NCBI RefSeq assembly: GCF_022385335.1
Contig: NZ_CP092431.1
Coordinates: forward strand, 8,432,001-8,496,000
Length of the DNA stretch: 64,000 nt
Origin: Streptomyces deccanensis
GTDB lineage: Bacteria; Actinomycetota; Actinomycetes; Streptomycetales; Streptomycetaceae
Reading direction: 5' to 3'
Part shown: piece after piece, positions 37,221 through 44,751 of the stretch
Layout of the letters: every line of letters starts with the position of its first letter
Position numbering within the stretch: the stretch's first letter is position 1
The notes under the pieces: generated by a model
The model's input: the letters and a program-made list of their open reading frames with translations, nothing else
Database searches by the model: none
Told to the model about the DNA's origin: nothing
Position numbers and translations under genes: made by a program

Positions 37221-38435
37221 ATGCGCTTCCGTCACCCGGACGGCACCGCCGTCCACCTCGGCTACTGCAGCAACGTCCACCAGGCGGAGGATGTCGACGG
37301 CGTCCTCGCGCAGCTCGCCGACCACGCCGAACCGGTGCGGGAGCGGCTGGGCGTCGACCGGCTCGGCATCGGGCTCTGGCTCGCCCGTGACGTGGTCGCC
37401 CGCCTGACCGCCGAACCGGGCGAGTTGGCGCGACTCAAGGGCGAACTCGACGCCCGGGGCCTGGAGACCGTCACCCTCAACGCCTTCCCCTACGCCGGGT
37501 TCCACCGCGACGTGGTCAAGAAGGACGTCTACCTCCCCGACTGGGCGGACGAGGCCCGCCTGACGCACACCCTGGACTGCGCCCGTGTCCTCGCCGCGCT
37601 CCTGCCCGACGACGCGGAACGCGGCAGTGTCTCCACCCTGCCGCTGGCCTGGCGCACGCCCTGGCCGCCGGAGCGCGCCGACACGGCGCGCCGCGCCCTG
37701 GACCGGCTCGCCGCCGGGCTCGCCACGATCGAGTCGGACACCGGGCGCCGCGTCCGCGTCGGCTTCGAACCGGAGCCCGGCTGCGTCGTGGAGACCACCG
37801 CCCAGGCCGTACGGGAACTGCGCGGCCTCGACCCCGAACGACTCGGTGTCTGCCTCGACGCCTGCCATCTCGCCGTCCAGTTCGAGGAACCCGGCGCGGC
37901 CCTGCGCCGCCTCGCCGAGGCCGGGCTGCCGGTGGTCAAGCTCCAGGCGTCCTGCGCGATCGAGGCCGCCGACCCGGCCGCCCCCACCGCCCGCACGGCC
38001 CTCCGCCGCCTCGCGGAACCACGCTTCCTGCACCAGACGCGCACGGCGGCGATCGCGGGGACGGGCGGGGAGCCGCGTACGCCGGAGGGGCGGGCGGTGG
38101 CCGGGTTCGTGGCTCCGGAGGTGCGGGGTGTCGATGATCTGCCGGACGCGCTCGACGGGGGGCTGCCCACGGACACCGGTCCCTGGCGCGTCCACTTCCA
38201 CGCACCGCTGCACGCCGACCCCGAACCGCCGCTGCGCACCACCGCCGACCAGCTGGTCCGGGTCCTGGCCGGACTCCTCGGCGGGCCCTCGGCGGACTGC
38301 GACCACATCGAGGTCGAGACCTACACCTGGTCCGTCCTCCCCGAACCGCCCACGGACCTGCCCGGCGGCATCGCCGCCGAACTCGCCTGGGCCCGCGACC
38401 GGTTGACCGACCTCGGCCTCAAGGACGACCGATGA
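37221..38435 (+). CDS. eboE: metabolite traffic protein EboE
   Basis: A 404-residue TIM-barrel protein with the EboE family opening H-L-G-Y-C-S-N-V-H-Q-A-E, then G-L-W-L-A-R-D-V, T-L-N-A-F-P-Y, and barrel-strand acidic residues in G-F-E-P-E-P-G and L-D-A-C-H-L-A-V. It ends with H-I-E-V-E-T-Y-T-W-S-V-L-P. Length matches the family. In known ebo clusters it always accompanies eboA, eboB and eboC; no enzymatic assay is known to me. Very tight spacing to eboB (9 nt) shows co-transcription. Confidence 0.86.
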   Translation: MRFRHPDGTAVHLGYCSNVHQAEDVDGVLAQLADHAEPVRERLGVDRLGIGLWLARDVVARLTAEPGELARLKGELDARGLETVTLNAFPYAGFHRDVVKKDVYLPDWADEARLTHTLDCARVLAALLPDDAERGSVSTLPLAWRTPWPPERADTARRALDRLAAGLATIESDTGRRVRVGFEPEPGCVVETTAQAVRELRGLDPERLGVCLDACHLAVQFEEPGAALRRLAEAGLPVVKLQASCAIEAADPAAPTARTALRRLAEPRFLHQTRTAAIAGTGGEPRTPEGRAVAGFVAPEVRGVDDLPDALDGGLPTDTGPWRVHFHAPLHADPEPPLRTTADQLVRVLAGLLGGPSADCDHIEVETYTWSVLPEPPTDLPGGIAAELAWARDRLTDLGLKDDR

Positions 38436-38500
38436 CGAGCCCGCGACCGCCCCACCGGGAGCCCCCGACCGGCCCCGGCCCCCTTCGAGGAGAAGCAGCG

Positions 38501-38539
38501 ATGAGCCTTCGGCCCGGCAACAAGGAGCACCTGCGATGA
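38501..38539 (+). CDS. possible 12-codon leader ORF before eboF
   Basis: ATG at 38501 is preceded by GAGGAG at a good distance and opens a 12-codon frame (M-S-L-R-P-G-N-K-E-H-L-R) whose TGA overlaps the eboF ATG (ATGA). It could be a translated coupling peptide or a chance frame; eboF also has its own AAGGAG site 8 nt before its start. Confidence 0.3.
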   Translation: MSLRPGNKEHLR

Positions 38540-39936
38540 GTACCCGATCCCACCGGCTCGTCGTCCTCGACATCGTCGGTCTCACCCCCAAGCTGCTGGC
38601 CCACATGCCCGCCGTCGCCGCCCTCGGCGAGCGCGGCTTCCGGGCCCGGCTCGACCCCGTCCTGCCCGCCGTGACCTGCACGGTCCAGTCCACGTTCCTC
38701 ACCGGCGAACCACCCACCGGGCACGGCGCGGTCGCCAACGGCTGGTACTTCCGCGACCTCGGCGAGGTGCTGCTGTGGCGCCAGCACAACGCGCTCGTCG
38801 GCGGCGAGAAGATCTGGGAGACCGCCCGCAGGACCGACCCCGACTACAAGGTCGCCAACATCTGCTGGTGGTACGCGATGGGGGCGGACGTCGACCTCAC
38901 CGTCACCCCGCGCCCGGTCTACTACTCCGACGGCCGCAAGGAACCCGACTGCTACACCTGGCCGCCCACCCTGCACGACGAACTCACCGACCGCCTGGGC
39001 CCGTTCCCCCTGTTCACCTACTGGGGCCCCAACGCGGGCATGCCCTCCACCCAGTGGATCCTGGGCGCCGCACGCCAGGTCTTCGACGAGCACGACCCGG
39101 ACCTCACCCTCGTCTACCTCCCCCAACTCGACTACGAGCCGCAACGATCCGGCCCGGACTCGCCCGCCACGATCCGCGCCGCCCGCCAACTCGACGACGC
39201 GCTGCGCCCGTTGCTCGACCACTTCCAGCGCGAGGGCGCCACGGTGGTCGCGCTCAGCGAATACGGCATCACGCCCGTCTCCCGCCCCGTGGACATCAAC
39301 CGCGCCCTGCGCCGGGCCGGACTGCTCCAGGTGCACACGCAGGACGGCATGGAGTACCTCGACCCCTGGACCTCACGCGCCTTCGCGGTCGCCGACCACC
39401 AGGTGGCCCACGTGTACGTCCGGGACCCGGCCGACACCGCGGAGGTCGACGAGCTGCTGGCCGGACTCGACGGCGTGGACGAGGTGCTGGACGCCGAGGG
39501 CAAGGCCGCGCACGGCCTGGACCACGAACGCTCCGGCGAACTCGTCGCGGTCGCCGACCCGGACGCCTGGTTCACGTACTACTACTGGCTCGACGACGAG
39601 CGCGCCCCCGACTTCGCCCGCCAGGTCGAGATCCACCGCAAGCCCGGCTACGACCCCGCCGAGCTGCTCTACGACGAGACCGTCCCCGCGGTGAAGCTGC
39701 GCGCCGTCGGCCAGGTCGCCCGCAAGAAACTGGGCTTCCGCTACCGCATCAGCACGGTGCCGCTGAACCCCGCCGGCGTCCGGGGCAGCCACGGCCGCCT
39801 CCCCGCCGACCCCGACGACGGTCCCGTCCTGCTCTGCTTCGCGCCCGAGCCGGCCCGGGAGGCGTACGCCGCCACCGAGATCAAGTCCCTGCTGCTGGGC
39901 CTCGCCGGCCTGACGGAACAGAAGCCGCACGCATGA
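38536..39936 (+). CDS. eboF: EboF-like nucleotide pyrophosphatase/phosphodiesterase (alkaline phosphatase fold)
   Basis: A 466-residue alkaline-phosphatase-superfamily enzyme. The N-terminal metal site is V-V-L-D-I-V-G-L-T, and the catalytic Thr lies in A-V-T-C-T-V-Q-S-T-F-L-T-G-E. Later metal ligands are L-P-Q-L-D-Y-E (Asp), S-E-Y-G-I-T (acidic) and A-D-H-Q-V-A-H (Asp-His), with a final His in A-A-H-G-L-D-H-E. Such proteins cleave phosphodiesters or phosphomonoesters; as EboF it is thought to act on the trafficked compound. No signal peptide is seen. Its stop overlaps the start of the P450 stump by 4 nt. Confidence 0.84.
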   Translation: MSTRSHRLVVLDIVGLTPKLLAHMPAVAALGERGFRARLDPVLPAVTCTVQSTFLTGEPPTGHGAVANGWYFRDLGEVLLWRQHNALVGGEKIWETARRTDPDYKVANICWWYAMGADVDLTVTPRPVYYSDGRKEPDCYTWPPTLHDELTDRLGPFPLFTYWGPNAGMPSTQWILGAARQVFDEHDPDLTLVYLPQLDYEPQRSGPDSPATIRAARQLDDALRPLLDHFQREGATVVALSEYGITPVSRPVDINRALRRAGLLQVHTQDGMEYLDPWTSRAFAVADHQVAHVYVRDPADTAEVDELLAGLDGVDEVLDAEGKAAHGLDHERSGELVAVADPDAWFTYYYWLDDERAPDFARQVEIHRKPGYDPAELLYDETVPAVKLRAVGQVARKKLGFRYRISTVPLNPAGVRGSHGRLPADPDDGPVLLCFAPEPAREAYAATEIKSLLLGLAGLTEQKPHA

Positions 39937-40226
39937 CGCCCCACCTTCCCCTCCCGCCCCTCCGTCCACTGCTCGACCCGTCGCCGGAGTACGCCAAGTG
40001 GCGTGACGAGGAGCCGATCCGGCGGGTGACGATCTGGGGTGACAACAGCCCCTGGCTGATCACCCGGCACGAGGACGCCCGCGCGGTCCTCGCCGACCCC
40101 CGCTTCAGCGCCGACCCGACCCGCGACGGCCCCCCCGGCTTCCGCCCGCAGTCGCCACCCCGGGCTCCGGGCCAGTTCTTGATGATGGAGCTGCCCGACC
40201 ACACCCGCCTGCGCGCCGGGTCCTGA
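39933..40226 (+). pseudogene. truncated cytochrome P450 (N-terminal ~95 residues only)
   Basis: A 97-residue frame overlapping eboF by ATGA. Its sequence is a typical bacterial P450 N-terminus: W-R-D-E-E-P-I-R-R-V, S-P-W-L-I-T-R-H-E-D-A-R-A-V-L-A-D-P-R-F-S, then M-M-E-L-P-D-H-T-R-L-R, the start of the family's D-P-P-E-H-T-R-L-R-R block. The oxygen-binding helix, ExxR and heme Cys motifs are absent, and no continuation is seen in any frame downstream. The frame ends inside a perfect 17-bp inverted repeat. The reading frame and coupling are intact, so the gene appears cut rather than decayed. Confidence 0.82.
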
Positions 40227-40257
40227 TCCCGACTTTCGCCCCCGGCGCGCAGGCGGG
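40204..40257. terminator. perfect 17-bp inverted repeat at the end of the ebo operon
   Basis: CCCGCCTGCGCGCCGGG (40204-40220) and CCCGGCGCGCAGGCGGG (40241-40257) are exact complements around a 20-nt loop that contains the P450 stump's TGA. This is the strongest hairpin of its kind in the window and would end the ebo transcript, although no T-run follows. The left arm is still P450 coding sequence (T-R-L-R-A-G). Confidence 0.75.
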
Positions 40258-40368
40258 CGGGCCCGTCCCGGTGGCCAGTCCCGCCCGGCCCCGCGGCCGG
40301 TTCCGCCCGTCACGGCGTCGGTCGAAATCGGAGGCCCGCTCGTCCCGTCGGCTGGTATAGAGGCGGGC

Positions 40369-40914
40369 ATGACCACCATCACCCTCGTCCGGGGCGACAT
40401 CACCGAGCAGTCCGTCGACGCCATCGTCAACGCCGCGAACTCCTCCCTCCTCGGCGGGGGAGGAGTGGACGGCGCCATCCACCGGCGCGGCGGCCCCGCC
40501 ATCCTGGCCGACTGCCGCAAACTCCGTGCCTCGCTCCCCCACTCTCGGCTTCGCTCGAGCGGGGGGACCCCCATCGGCAAGGGCCTTCCCACCGGTCAGG
40601 CCGTCGCCACCACGGCGGGCGACCTCGACGCGCGCTGGGTCATCCACACAGTCGGCCCCGTCCACAGCCAGAGCCTCGACCGCTCCGCCCTCCTCGCCTC
40701 CTGCTACCGCGAGTCCCTCCGTGTCGCCGACGAGTTGGGAGCCAGGACCGTCGCCTTCCCGGCCGTCTCCGCCGGTGTCTACGGCTGGCCCATGGCGGAC
40801 GCCGCCCGCATCGCCGTGGAGACGGTCCGCTCCACCGAGACCTCGGTCGAGGAGGTCAGGTTCGTCCTCTTCGACGACGAGGCGTACCGGGCCTTCGCCG
40901 AACAGACGGGCTGA
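40369..40914 (+). CDS. macro-domain O-acetyl-ADP-ribose deacetylase
   Basis: A 181-residue MacroD-type macro domain that hydrolyses O-acetyl-ADP-ribose and mono-ADP-ribosyl esters. Ligand-site motifs are G-D-I-T, V-N-A-A-N-S-S-L-L-G-G-G-G-V-D-G-A-I-H (binding Asn and Asp), W-V-I-H-T-V-G-P, and S-A-G-V-Y-G-W-P. Between A-D-C-R-K-L-R and G-L-P-T-G-Q-A-V it has about 12 extra residues (S-L-P-H-S-R-L-R-S-S-G-G-T-P) compared with relatives such as E. coli YmdB. These extra residues are encoded by a palindromic repeat. Monocistronic, downstream of the ebo terminator. Confidence 0.9.
   Translation: MTTITLVRGDITEQSVDAIVNAANSSLLGGGGVDGAIHRRGGPAILADCRKLRASLPHSRLRSSGGTPIGKGLPTGQAVATTAGDLDARWVIHTVGPVHSQSLDRSALLASCYRESLRVADELGARTVAFPAVSAGVYGWPMADAARIAVETVRSTETSVEEVRFVLFDDEAYRAFAEQTG
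40532..40572. repeat. palindromic element inserted in frame in the macro-domain gene
   Basis: This stretch reads through TCCCCC (40535-40540) to GGGGGA (40562-40567), arms of one hairpin, enclosing CTCG...CGAG (about 40543-40558). It is inserted in frame and adds a P-H-S-R-L-R-S-S-G-G segment to the protein. I recall near-identical strings scattered through Streptomyces genomes, in and between genes. Confidence 0.6.
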
Positions 40915-41148
40915 CACCGGCTCCAGGGCGGGACGCGGCCCGGCGTGTCGCCCTCGCGCACTCTGACGGACGAACGGCGAAAGCGAGCCGAACGGCGCCG
41001 TACGGAGCGGTCCGTCGTGGGAAACACGCTGGTCAGGGTCGTCGGCGTGGTCGGTCGTCGGGTTCGGCCGGGGCGTTGTGCTCGGTTGCGGCGCGTCGTG
41101 GCGCCTCTCACGGTGAGCGCAAGGACAGCTGCTTCGAAAGGAACGTGC

Positions 41149-42015
41149 ATGCGCGCCCTCGTCTCCCGTGCTCTTCTCCTGTCACCTCTGGTCTGCGGGG
41201 CGCTGGTCTTCGGGCCGGTCGGTACCGCCACCGCGGCCGTCGACGCGGGCCGAACCGCCTCGGACCGTGCCGCGAGCCGCGCCGCCGCGGTTCCCGAACC
41301 TGATCTGGACGCCTTCTTCGACGCGTTGGAGAAGGAGATCGACGCGCTCGTGGACAAGGAGGAGGCGGAGGCGGACGCCATCGTCGACAAGGAGATCGCC
41401 GACATGGAGGCGCTCCTCGACAAGCTCGAGAGCGACCTGGACGCGCTGCTGGCCGACCTCGACGCCGACACGGACGCGGCCGCGGAAGCGGCTACGGGCA
41501 CGGCGACGGGCACGGCCACGGAGACCGACGCCGTCGGCACCGACGTCGACGACCTGCTCGACCAGCTGGAGCTGCTCGACCGCATGGACCAGAACGACGT
41601 GCTCGCCCCGCTGCTGGGCGAGATGACCACCATCGCCAAGCTGGACGCCGACCAGCTGGACACCGCCGAGGCGGCCCGGCACGTCGCGGCCCTGCGCACC
41701 GCCCACGCCACCGTTCAGCAGCGGTTGCAGAAGATCGAGGCGGCGGCCCCGGCCGGCTCCGACCGCGCCGCCGCGGCGGCCGACCCGGTCGCGGATCTGC
41801 TGGCCGCGCTGCAGGCCGCCGTCGACGCGCTGCTCAAGGCGCTGACCTCGCTCGACCTGGGTGCGGTCCTGGGTGCCGTGACCGGTCTGCTCGGCCCGGT
41901 CCTCGGAGTCGTCACCGGTCTCCTGCAGCCCGTGCTCGGCCTGGTCACCGGCCTGCTCGGTGGGCTGCTCGGCGGCCTGCCCGCCACAACGCTCCCGGCG
42001 ATTCCGGCGGCGTGA
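41149..42015 (+). CDS. secreted acidic coiled-coil and repeat protein
   Basis: A 288-residue exported protein of unknown function. The signal peptide covers about 1-30 (cleavage near A-T-A-A). Residues about 50-115 form a highly acidic helical, probably coiled-coil segment (D-A-F-F-D-A-L-E-K-E, D-K-E-I-A-D-M-E-A-L-L-D-K-L). A Thr/Gly/Ala linker and a second helical segment follow. Residues 243-275 are three exact-length 11-residue repeats of [AVL]-V-T-G-L-L-x-x-[VL]-L-G, encoded by 33-nt units at 41875, 41908 and 41941. The tail is G-G-L-P-A-T-T-L-P-A-I. The hydrophobic repeats could insert in membranes or self-assemble. AAAGGAAC precedes the ATG. Confidence 0.78.
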   Translation: MRALVSRALLLSPLVCGALVFGPVGTATAAVDAGRTASDRAASRAAAVPEPDLDAFFDALEKEIDALVDKEEAEADAIVDKEIADMEALLDKLESDLDALLADLDADTDAAAEAATGTATGTATETDAVGTDVDDLLDQLELLDRMDQNDVLAPLLGEMTTIAKLDADQLDTAEAARHVAALRTAHATVQQRLQKIEAAAPAGSDRAAAAADPVADLLAALQAAVDALLKALTSLDLGAVLGAVTGLLGPVLGVVTGLLQPVLGLVTGLLGGLLGGLPATTLPAIPAA

Positions 42016-42129
42016 CCCAAGCCAGGACACCCGAGTCGAACACCCGCCCCGGCCACCGGCCGGGGCGGTGCCGTTCCTCGGCGCGCCACCTCACCGGGTC
42101 CCGTTGCCCGACCGGTCCCGCCCGCCGCC

Positions 42130-42507
42130 TCAGTCCCCGTCAGGCGCGTCGCTGAGTCCCAGTCGCAGGTGCTCGACGTGATAGACGGCCTGGTCCAGCA
42201 GTTCGGCGACATGGTGGTCGTGCAGCGCGTACACCACCGAACGGCCCTGGCGCTCGCCCACGACCAGGCCGAGGTTGCGCAGCAGGCGCAGCTGGTGGGA
42301 GCAGGCGGACTGCTCCATCCCGACCTCGGCGGCCAACTCGGTGGCCGGGAGCGGCCCTTCGCGCAGCCGGGCCAGGATCAGCAGCCGGGACGGAGTGGAG
42401 AGGGCCTGGAGGGTGGTGGCCACCTTGGCGACATTGGCCGCGTCCAGACGCACACGAGCGGCGTCCTGCGTGGCGTTCTGCGCTGCGGTGACGGCTCCAT
42501 GACCCAT
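42130..42507 (-). CDS. ArsR/SmtB-family metal sensor, NmtR-like
   Basis: A 125-residue winged-helix repressor (S-T-P-S-R-L-L-I-L-A-R-L, M-E-Q-S-A-C-S-H-Q-L-R-L-L-R-N-L-G recognition helix). The alpha-5 metal motif D-x-H-x10-H-x2-H is complete (Asp97, His99, His110, His113 counting from this start). The N-terminus is M-G-H-G; in M. tuberculosis NmtR, as I recall it, Gly2 and His3 of the same M-G-H-G start help bind Ni/Co. I therefore prefer the ATG at 42507; a TAAGAT hexamer ends 7 nt upstream, suggesting a leaderless mRNA. An alternative ATG lies at 42525. Divergent from the metal ATPase it probably represses. Confidence 0.88.
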   Translation of the reverse strand: MGHGAVTAAQNATQDAARVRLDAANVAKVATTLQALSTPSRLLILARLREGPLPATELAAEVGMEQSACSHQLRLLRNLGLVVGERQGRSVVYALHDHHVAELLDQAVYHVEHLRLGLSDAPDGD

Positions 42508-42527
42508 GGCGAGTATCTTACTCATCG

Positions 42528-42557
42528 CACATGAAGGCATGAATGAGTCTTCATGTG
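42528..42557. promoter_or_regulatory. putative operator of the metal sensor
   Basis: CACATGAA (42528-42535) and TTCATGTG (42550-42557) are perfect 8-bp complements separated by 14 bp. The repeat lies between the -10-like hexamers of the two divergent genes (TAAGAT on the minus strand, 42520-42515; TATGGT on the plus strand, 42564-42569), covering both -35 regions. That is the expected position for an ArsR-type repressor controlling both genes. Confidence 0.65.
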
Positions 42558-42576
42558 TTCCTGTATGGTGTGCCGC

Positions 42577-44562
42577 GTGTCTGCCACCACCCTCACCCCC
42601 ACCCCGGTCCGCCCACCGTCCGCCGCGACGGCGCCCCGCCGCCGCACCCGCGTCCTCGCGCTCCCCGAGGCCCGCTGGGCACTGACGTCGACCCTCGCCT
42701 TCCTGCTCGCGTTCCCCCTGGACCTGGCCGGGGTCTCCGCCTGGCTGTACGGCCCGCTCTACGTGGTCGCCTACGCGGCCGGCGGCTGGGAGCCCGCCCT
42801 CGAAGGGCTGCGGGCACTGCGCGAGAAGACCCTCGACGTCGACCTGCTGATGATCGTCGCGGCGCTGGGCGCGGCCGCGATCGGCCAGGTCCTCGACGGC
42901 GCTCTGCTGATCGTCATCTTCGCCACCTCCGGCGCCCTGGAGGCCCTGGCCACCGCCCGCACCGCGGACTCCGTGCGGGGTCTGCTCGATCTCGCGCCCA
43001 CGACCGCCACCCGCCTGTCGCCGGACGGGACGACGGAGGAGACCGTGCCGACGGACCGACTCGCCGTCGGTGACGTGGTGCTGGTCCGCCCCGGCGAGCG
43101 CATCGGCGCCGACGGGCGGGTCCTGGAGGGGGAGAGCGAGGCCGACCAGGCCACCATCACCGGCGAACCGCTGCCCGTCCCCAAGGCACCCGGCGACGAG
43201 GTCTTCGCGGGCACCCTCAACGGCACGGGAGCGCTGCGCGTCCGCGTCGCACGGGACCCGGCCGACTCCGTGATCGCCCGCATCGTGAGCCTCGTCGAGG
43301 AGGCCTCGCGCACCAAGGCGCCGACCCAGCTCTTCATCGAGAAGATCGAACAGCGGTACGCCGTCGGGGTCGTCGTCGCCACCCTCGCCGTCTTCGGTGT
43401 CCCCCTGGCCTTCGGCGAGGACCTCACGGCCGCGCTGCTCCGCGCCATGACCTTCATGATCGTCGCCTCGCCCTGCGCGGTCGTCCTCGCCACCATGCCG
43501 CCGCTGCTGTCCGCCATCGCCAACGCCGGCCGCCACGGCGTCCTCGTGAAGTCCGCCGTCGCGATGGAGCGGCTGGGCGAGATCGACGCCGCCGCGCTCG
43601 ACAAGACCGGCACGCTCACGGAGGGCACGCCCGAGGTCGTCGCCGTACGACCGCTGCCGGGCTCCGGGTTCGACGAGGACGGGCTGCTGGCGCTGGCCGC
43701 GGCCGCCGAGTACCCGAGCGAACATCCGCTGGCCCGCGCGGTGGTGGCCGCCGCCGGGGCGCGGGGGGTGCGGATGGCCGCCGCCGAGGACTTCGTGGCC
43801 ACGCCGGGCCGAGGCGTGCGGGCGACGGTCGAGGGGCACGTGGTGACCGTGGGGCGGGCGGGGGAGCGCGGCGACCTCGGCGACGGGGCTCCCGCCGACG
43901 GGACCGGCGCCGGCGGGGCCCTCGCCGACAGGGCGGTCGCCGAAGGGACGACCGTGCTCGTCGAGCGGGACGGGGTCGCCGTCGGGACGCTCACCCTGGC
44001 CGACCGGCTGCGTCATGACGCGCCCGCCGCGGTGGCCGCCCTCACCGCCGTGACCGGTGCGTCGCCGGTCCTGCTGACCGGGGACAACGCGCGTGCCGCC
44101 GCCCGGGTGGCGGCGGACACCGGCATCGACGACGTGCGGGCCGAGCTGCTGCCGGACGGCAAGGTGGAGGCCGTACGGGAGCTGCAGAACGGGGGCGCGA
44201 AGGTCCTGTTCGTCGGGGACGGGGTCAACGACGCGCCCGCGCTCGCCGCCGCGCACGCCGGGGTGGCCATGGGCCGGGCCGGCTCCGATCTGGCGTTGGA
44301 GACCGCGGACGCGGTTGTGGTGCGCGACGAGCTGCGTGCGATCCCGGCGGTGGTGCGGCTGTCCCGGGCGGCCCGGCGGCTGGTCGTGCAGAACCTGGTG
44401 ATCGCCGGGGTGTGCATCGCCGTGCTGGTGGTGTGGGACCTGGTGGGGCATCTGCCGCTGCCGCTCGGGGTGGCCGGGCACGAGGGGTCGACCGTGCTGG
44501 TGGGCCTGAACGGGCTGCGGTTGCTGCGGGAGGCGGCGTGGGGGCGCGCCGCGCGGGGTTGA
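42577..44562 (+). CDS. P1B-4-type heavy-metal P-type ATPase (Co/Ni/Fe efflux)
   Basis: A 661-residue metal-exporting ATPase without an N-terminal metal-binding domain. Motifs are I-T-G-E-P-L-P-V (actuator), S-P-C-A-V-V-L-A in the transport helix, the phosphorylation site D-K-T-G-T-L-T, H-P-L-A in the nucleotide domain, G-D-G-V-N-D-A-P-A-L, and H-E-G-S-T in the last membrane segment. SPC plus HEG(G/S)T is the signature of the P1B-4 subgroup, which exports Co2+, Ni2+ or Fe2+ rather than Zn/Cd/Cu. The GTG at 42577 lies 7 nt after TATGGT; an upstream ATG at 42553 would overlap the operator and add a Cys-rich M-C-S-C-M-V-C stub. Pairs with the NmtR-like sensor. Confidence 0.9.
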   Translation: MSATTLTPTPVRPPSAATAPRRRTRVLALPEARWALTSTLAFLLAFPLDLAGVSAWLYGPLYVVAYAAGGWEPALEGLRALREKTLDVDLLMIVAALGAAAIGQVLDGALLIVIFATSGALEALATARTADSVRGLLDLAPTTATRLSPDGTTEETVPTDRLAVGDVVLVRPGERIGADGRVLEGESEADQATITGEPLPVPKAPGDEVFAGTLNGTGALRVRVARDPADSVIARIVSLVEEASRTKAPTQLFIEKIEQRYAVGVVVATLAVFGVPLAFGEDLTAALLRAMTFMIVASPCAVVLATMPPLLSAIANAGRHGVLVKSAVAMERLGEIDAAALDKTGTLTEGTPEVVAVRPLPGSGFDEDGLLALAAAAEYPSEHPLARAVVAAAGARGVRMAAAEDFVATPGRGVRATVEGHVVTVGRAGERGDLGDGAPADGTGAGGALADRAVAEGTTVLVERDGVAVGTLTLADRLRHDAPAAVAALTAVTGASPVLLTGDNARAAARVAADTGIDDVRAELLPDGKVEAVRELQNGGAKVLFVGDGVNDAPALAAAHAGVAMGRAGSDLALETADAVVVRDELRAIPAVVRLSRAARRLVVQNLVIAGVCIAVLVVWDLVGHLPLPLGVAGHEGSTVLVGLNGLRLLREAAWGRAARG

Positions 44563-44620
44563 GGGCGCCTGAGGGGGAGGGGCTGTCCGTCGTCCGGCGG
44601 CTGCTGGTCCGTGGGGGCTG

Positions 44621-44642
44621 GTCGCGCAGTTCCCCGCGCCCC
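44621..44642. repeat. solo arm of the palindromic intergenic element
   Basis: GTCGCGCAGTTCCCCGCGCC and the following CC match one arm of the element at 13776, but no complementary second arm is present nearby. It is a half-copy in the 189-nt gap between the ATPase and the alkylation-repair gene. Confidence 0.6.
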
Positions 44643-44751
44643 TTCAGGGTGGCGGGGGGCTTCCGGTGGTCGCAGGTCAACCCACGCTGATGTCGGATTT
44701 CCGCCAGCCCTCCGTTCGCGGCTCCCCGATGCTTGAGGCATGCGGAACGGG

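Noticed and set aside
36327..38789. An 820-codon minus-strand frame over eboB and eboE
   Set aside because: Antisense shadow: no start context, no domain, and it crosses several real gene boundaries.
42130..44562. Annotating the pair as a Zn/Cd/Pb efflux system (ZntA type)
   Set aside because: The ATPase has SPC and not CPC in the transport helix, has HEGST in the last segment and lacks an N-terminal metal-binding domain.
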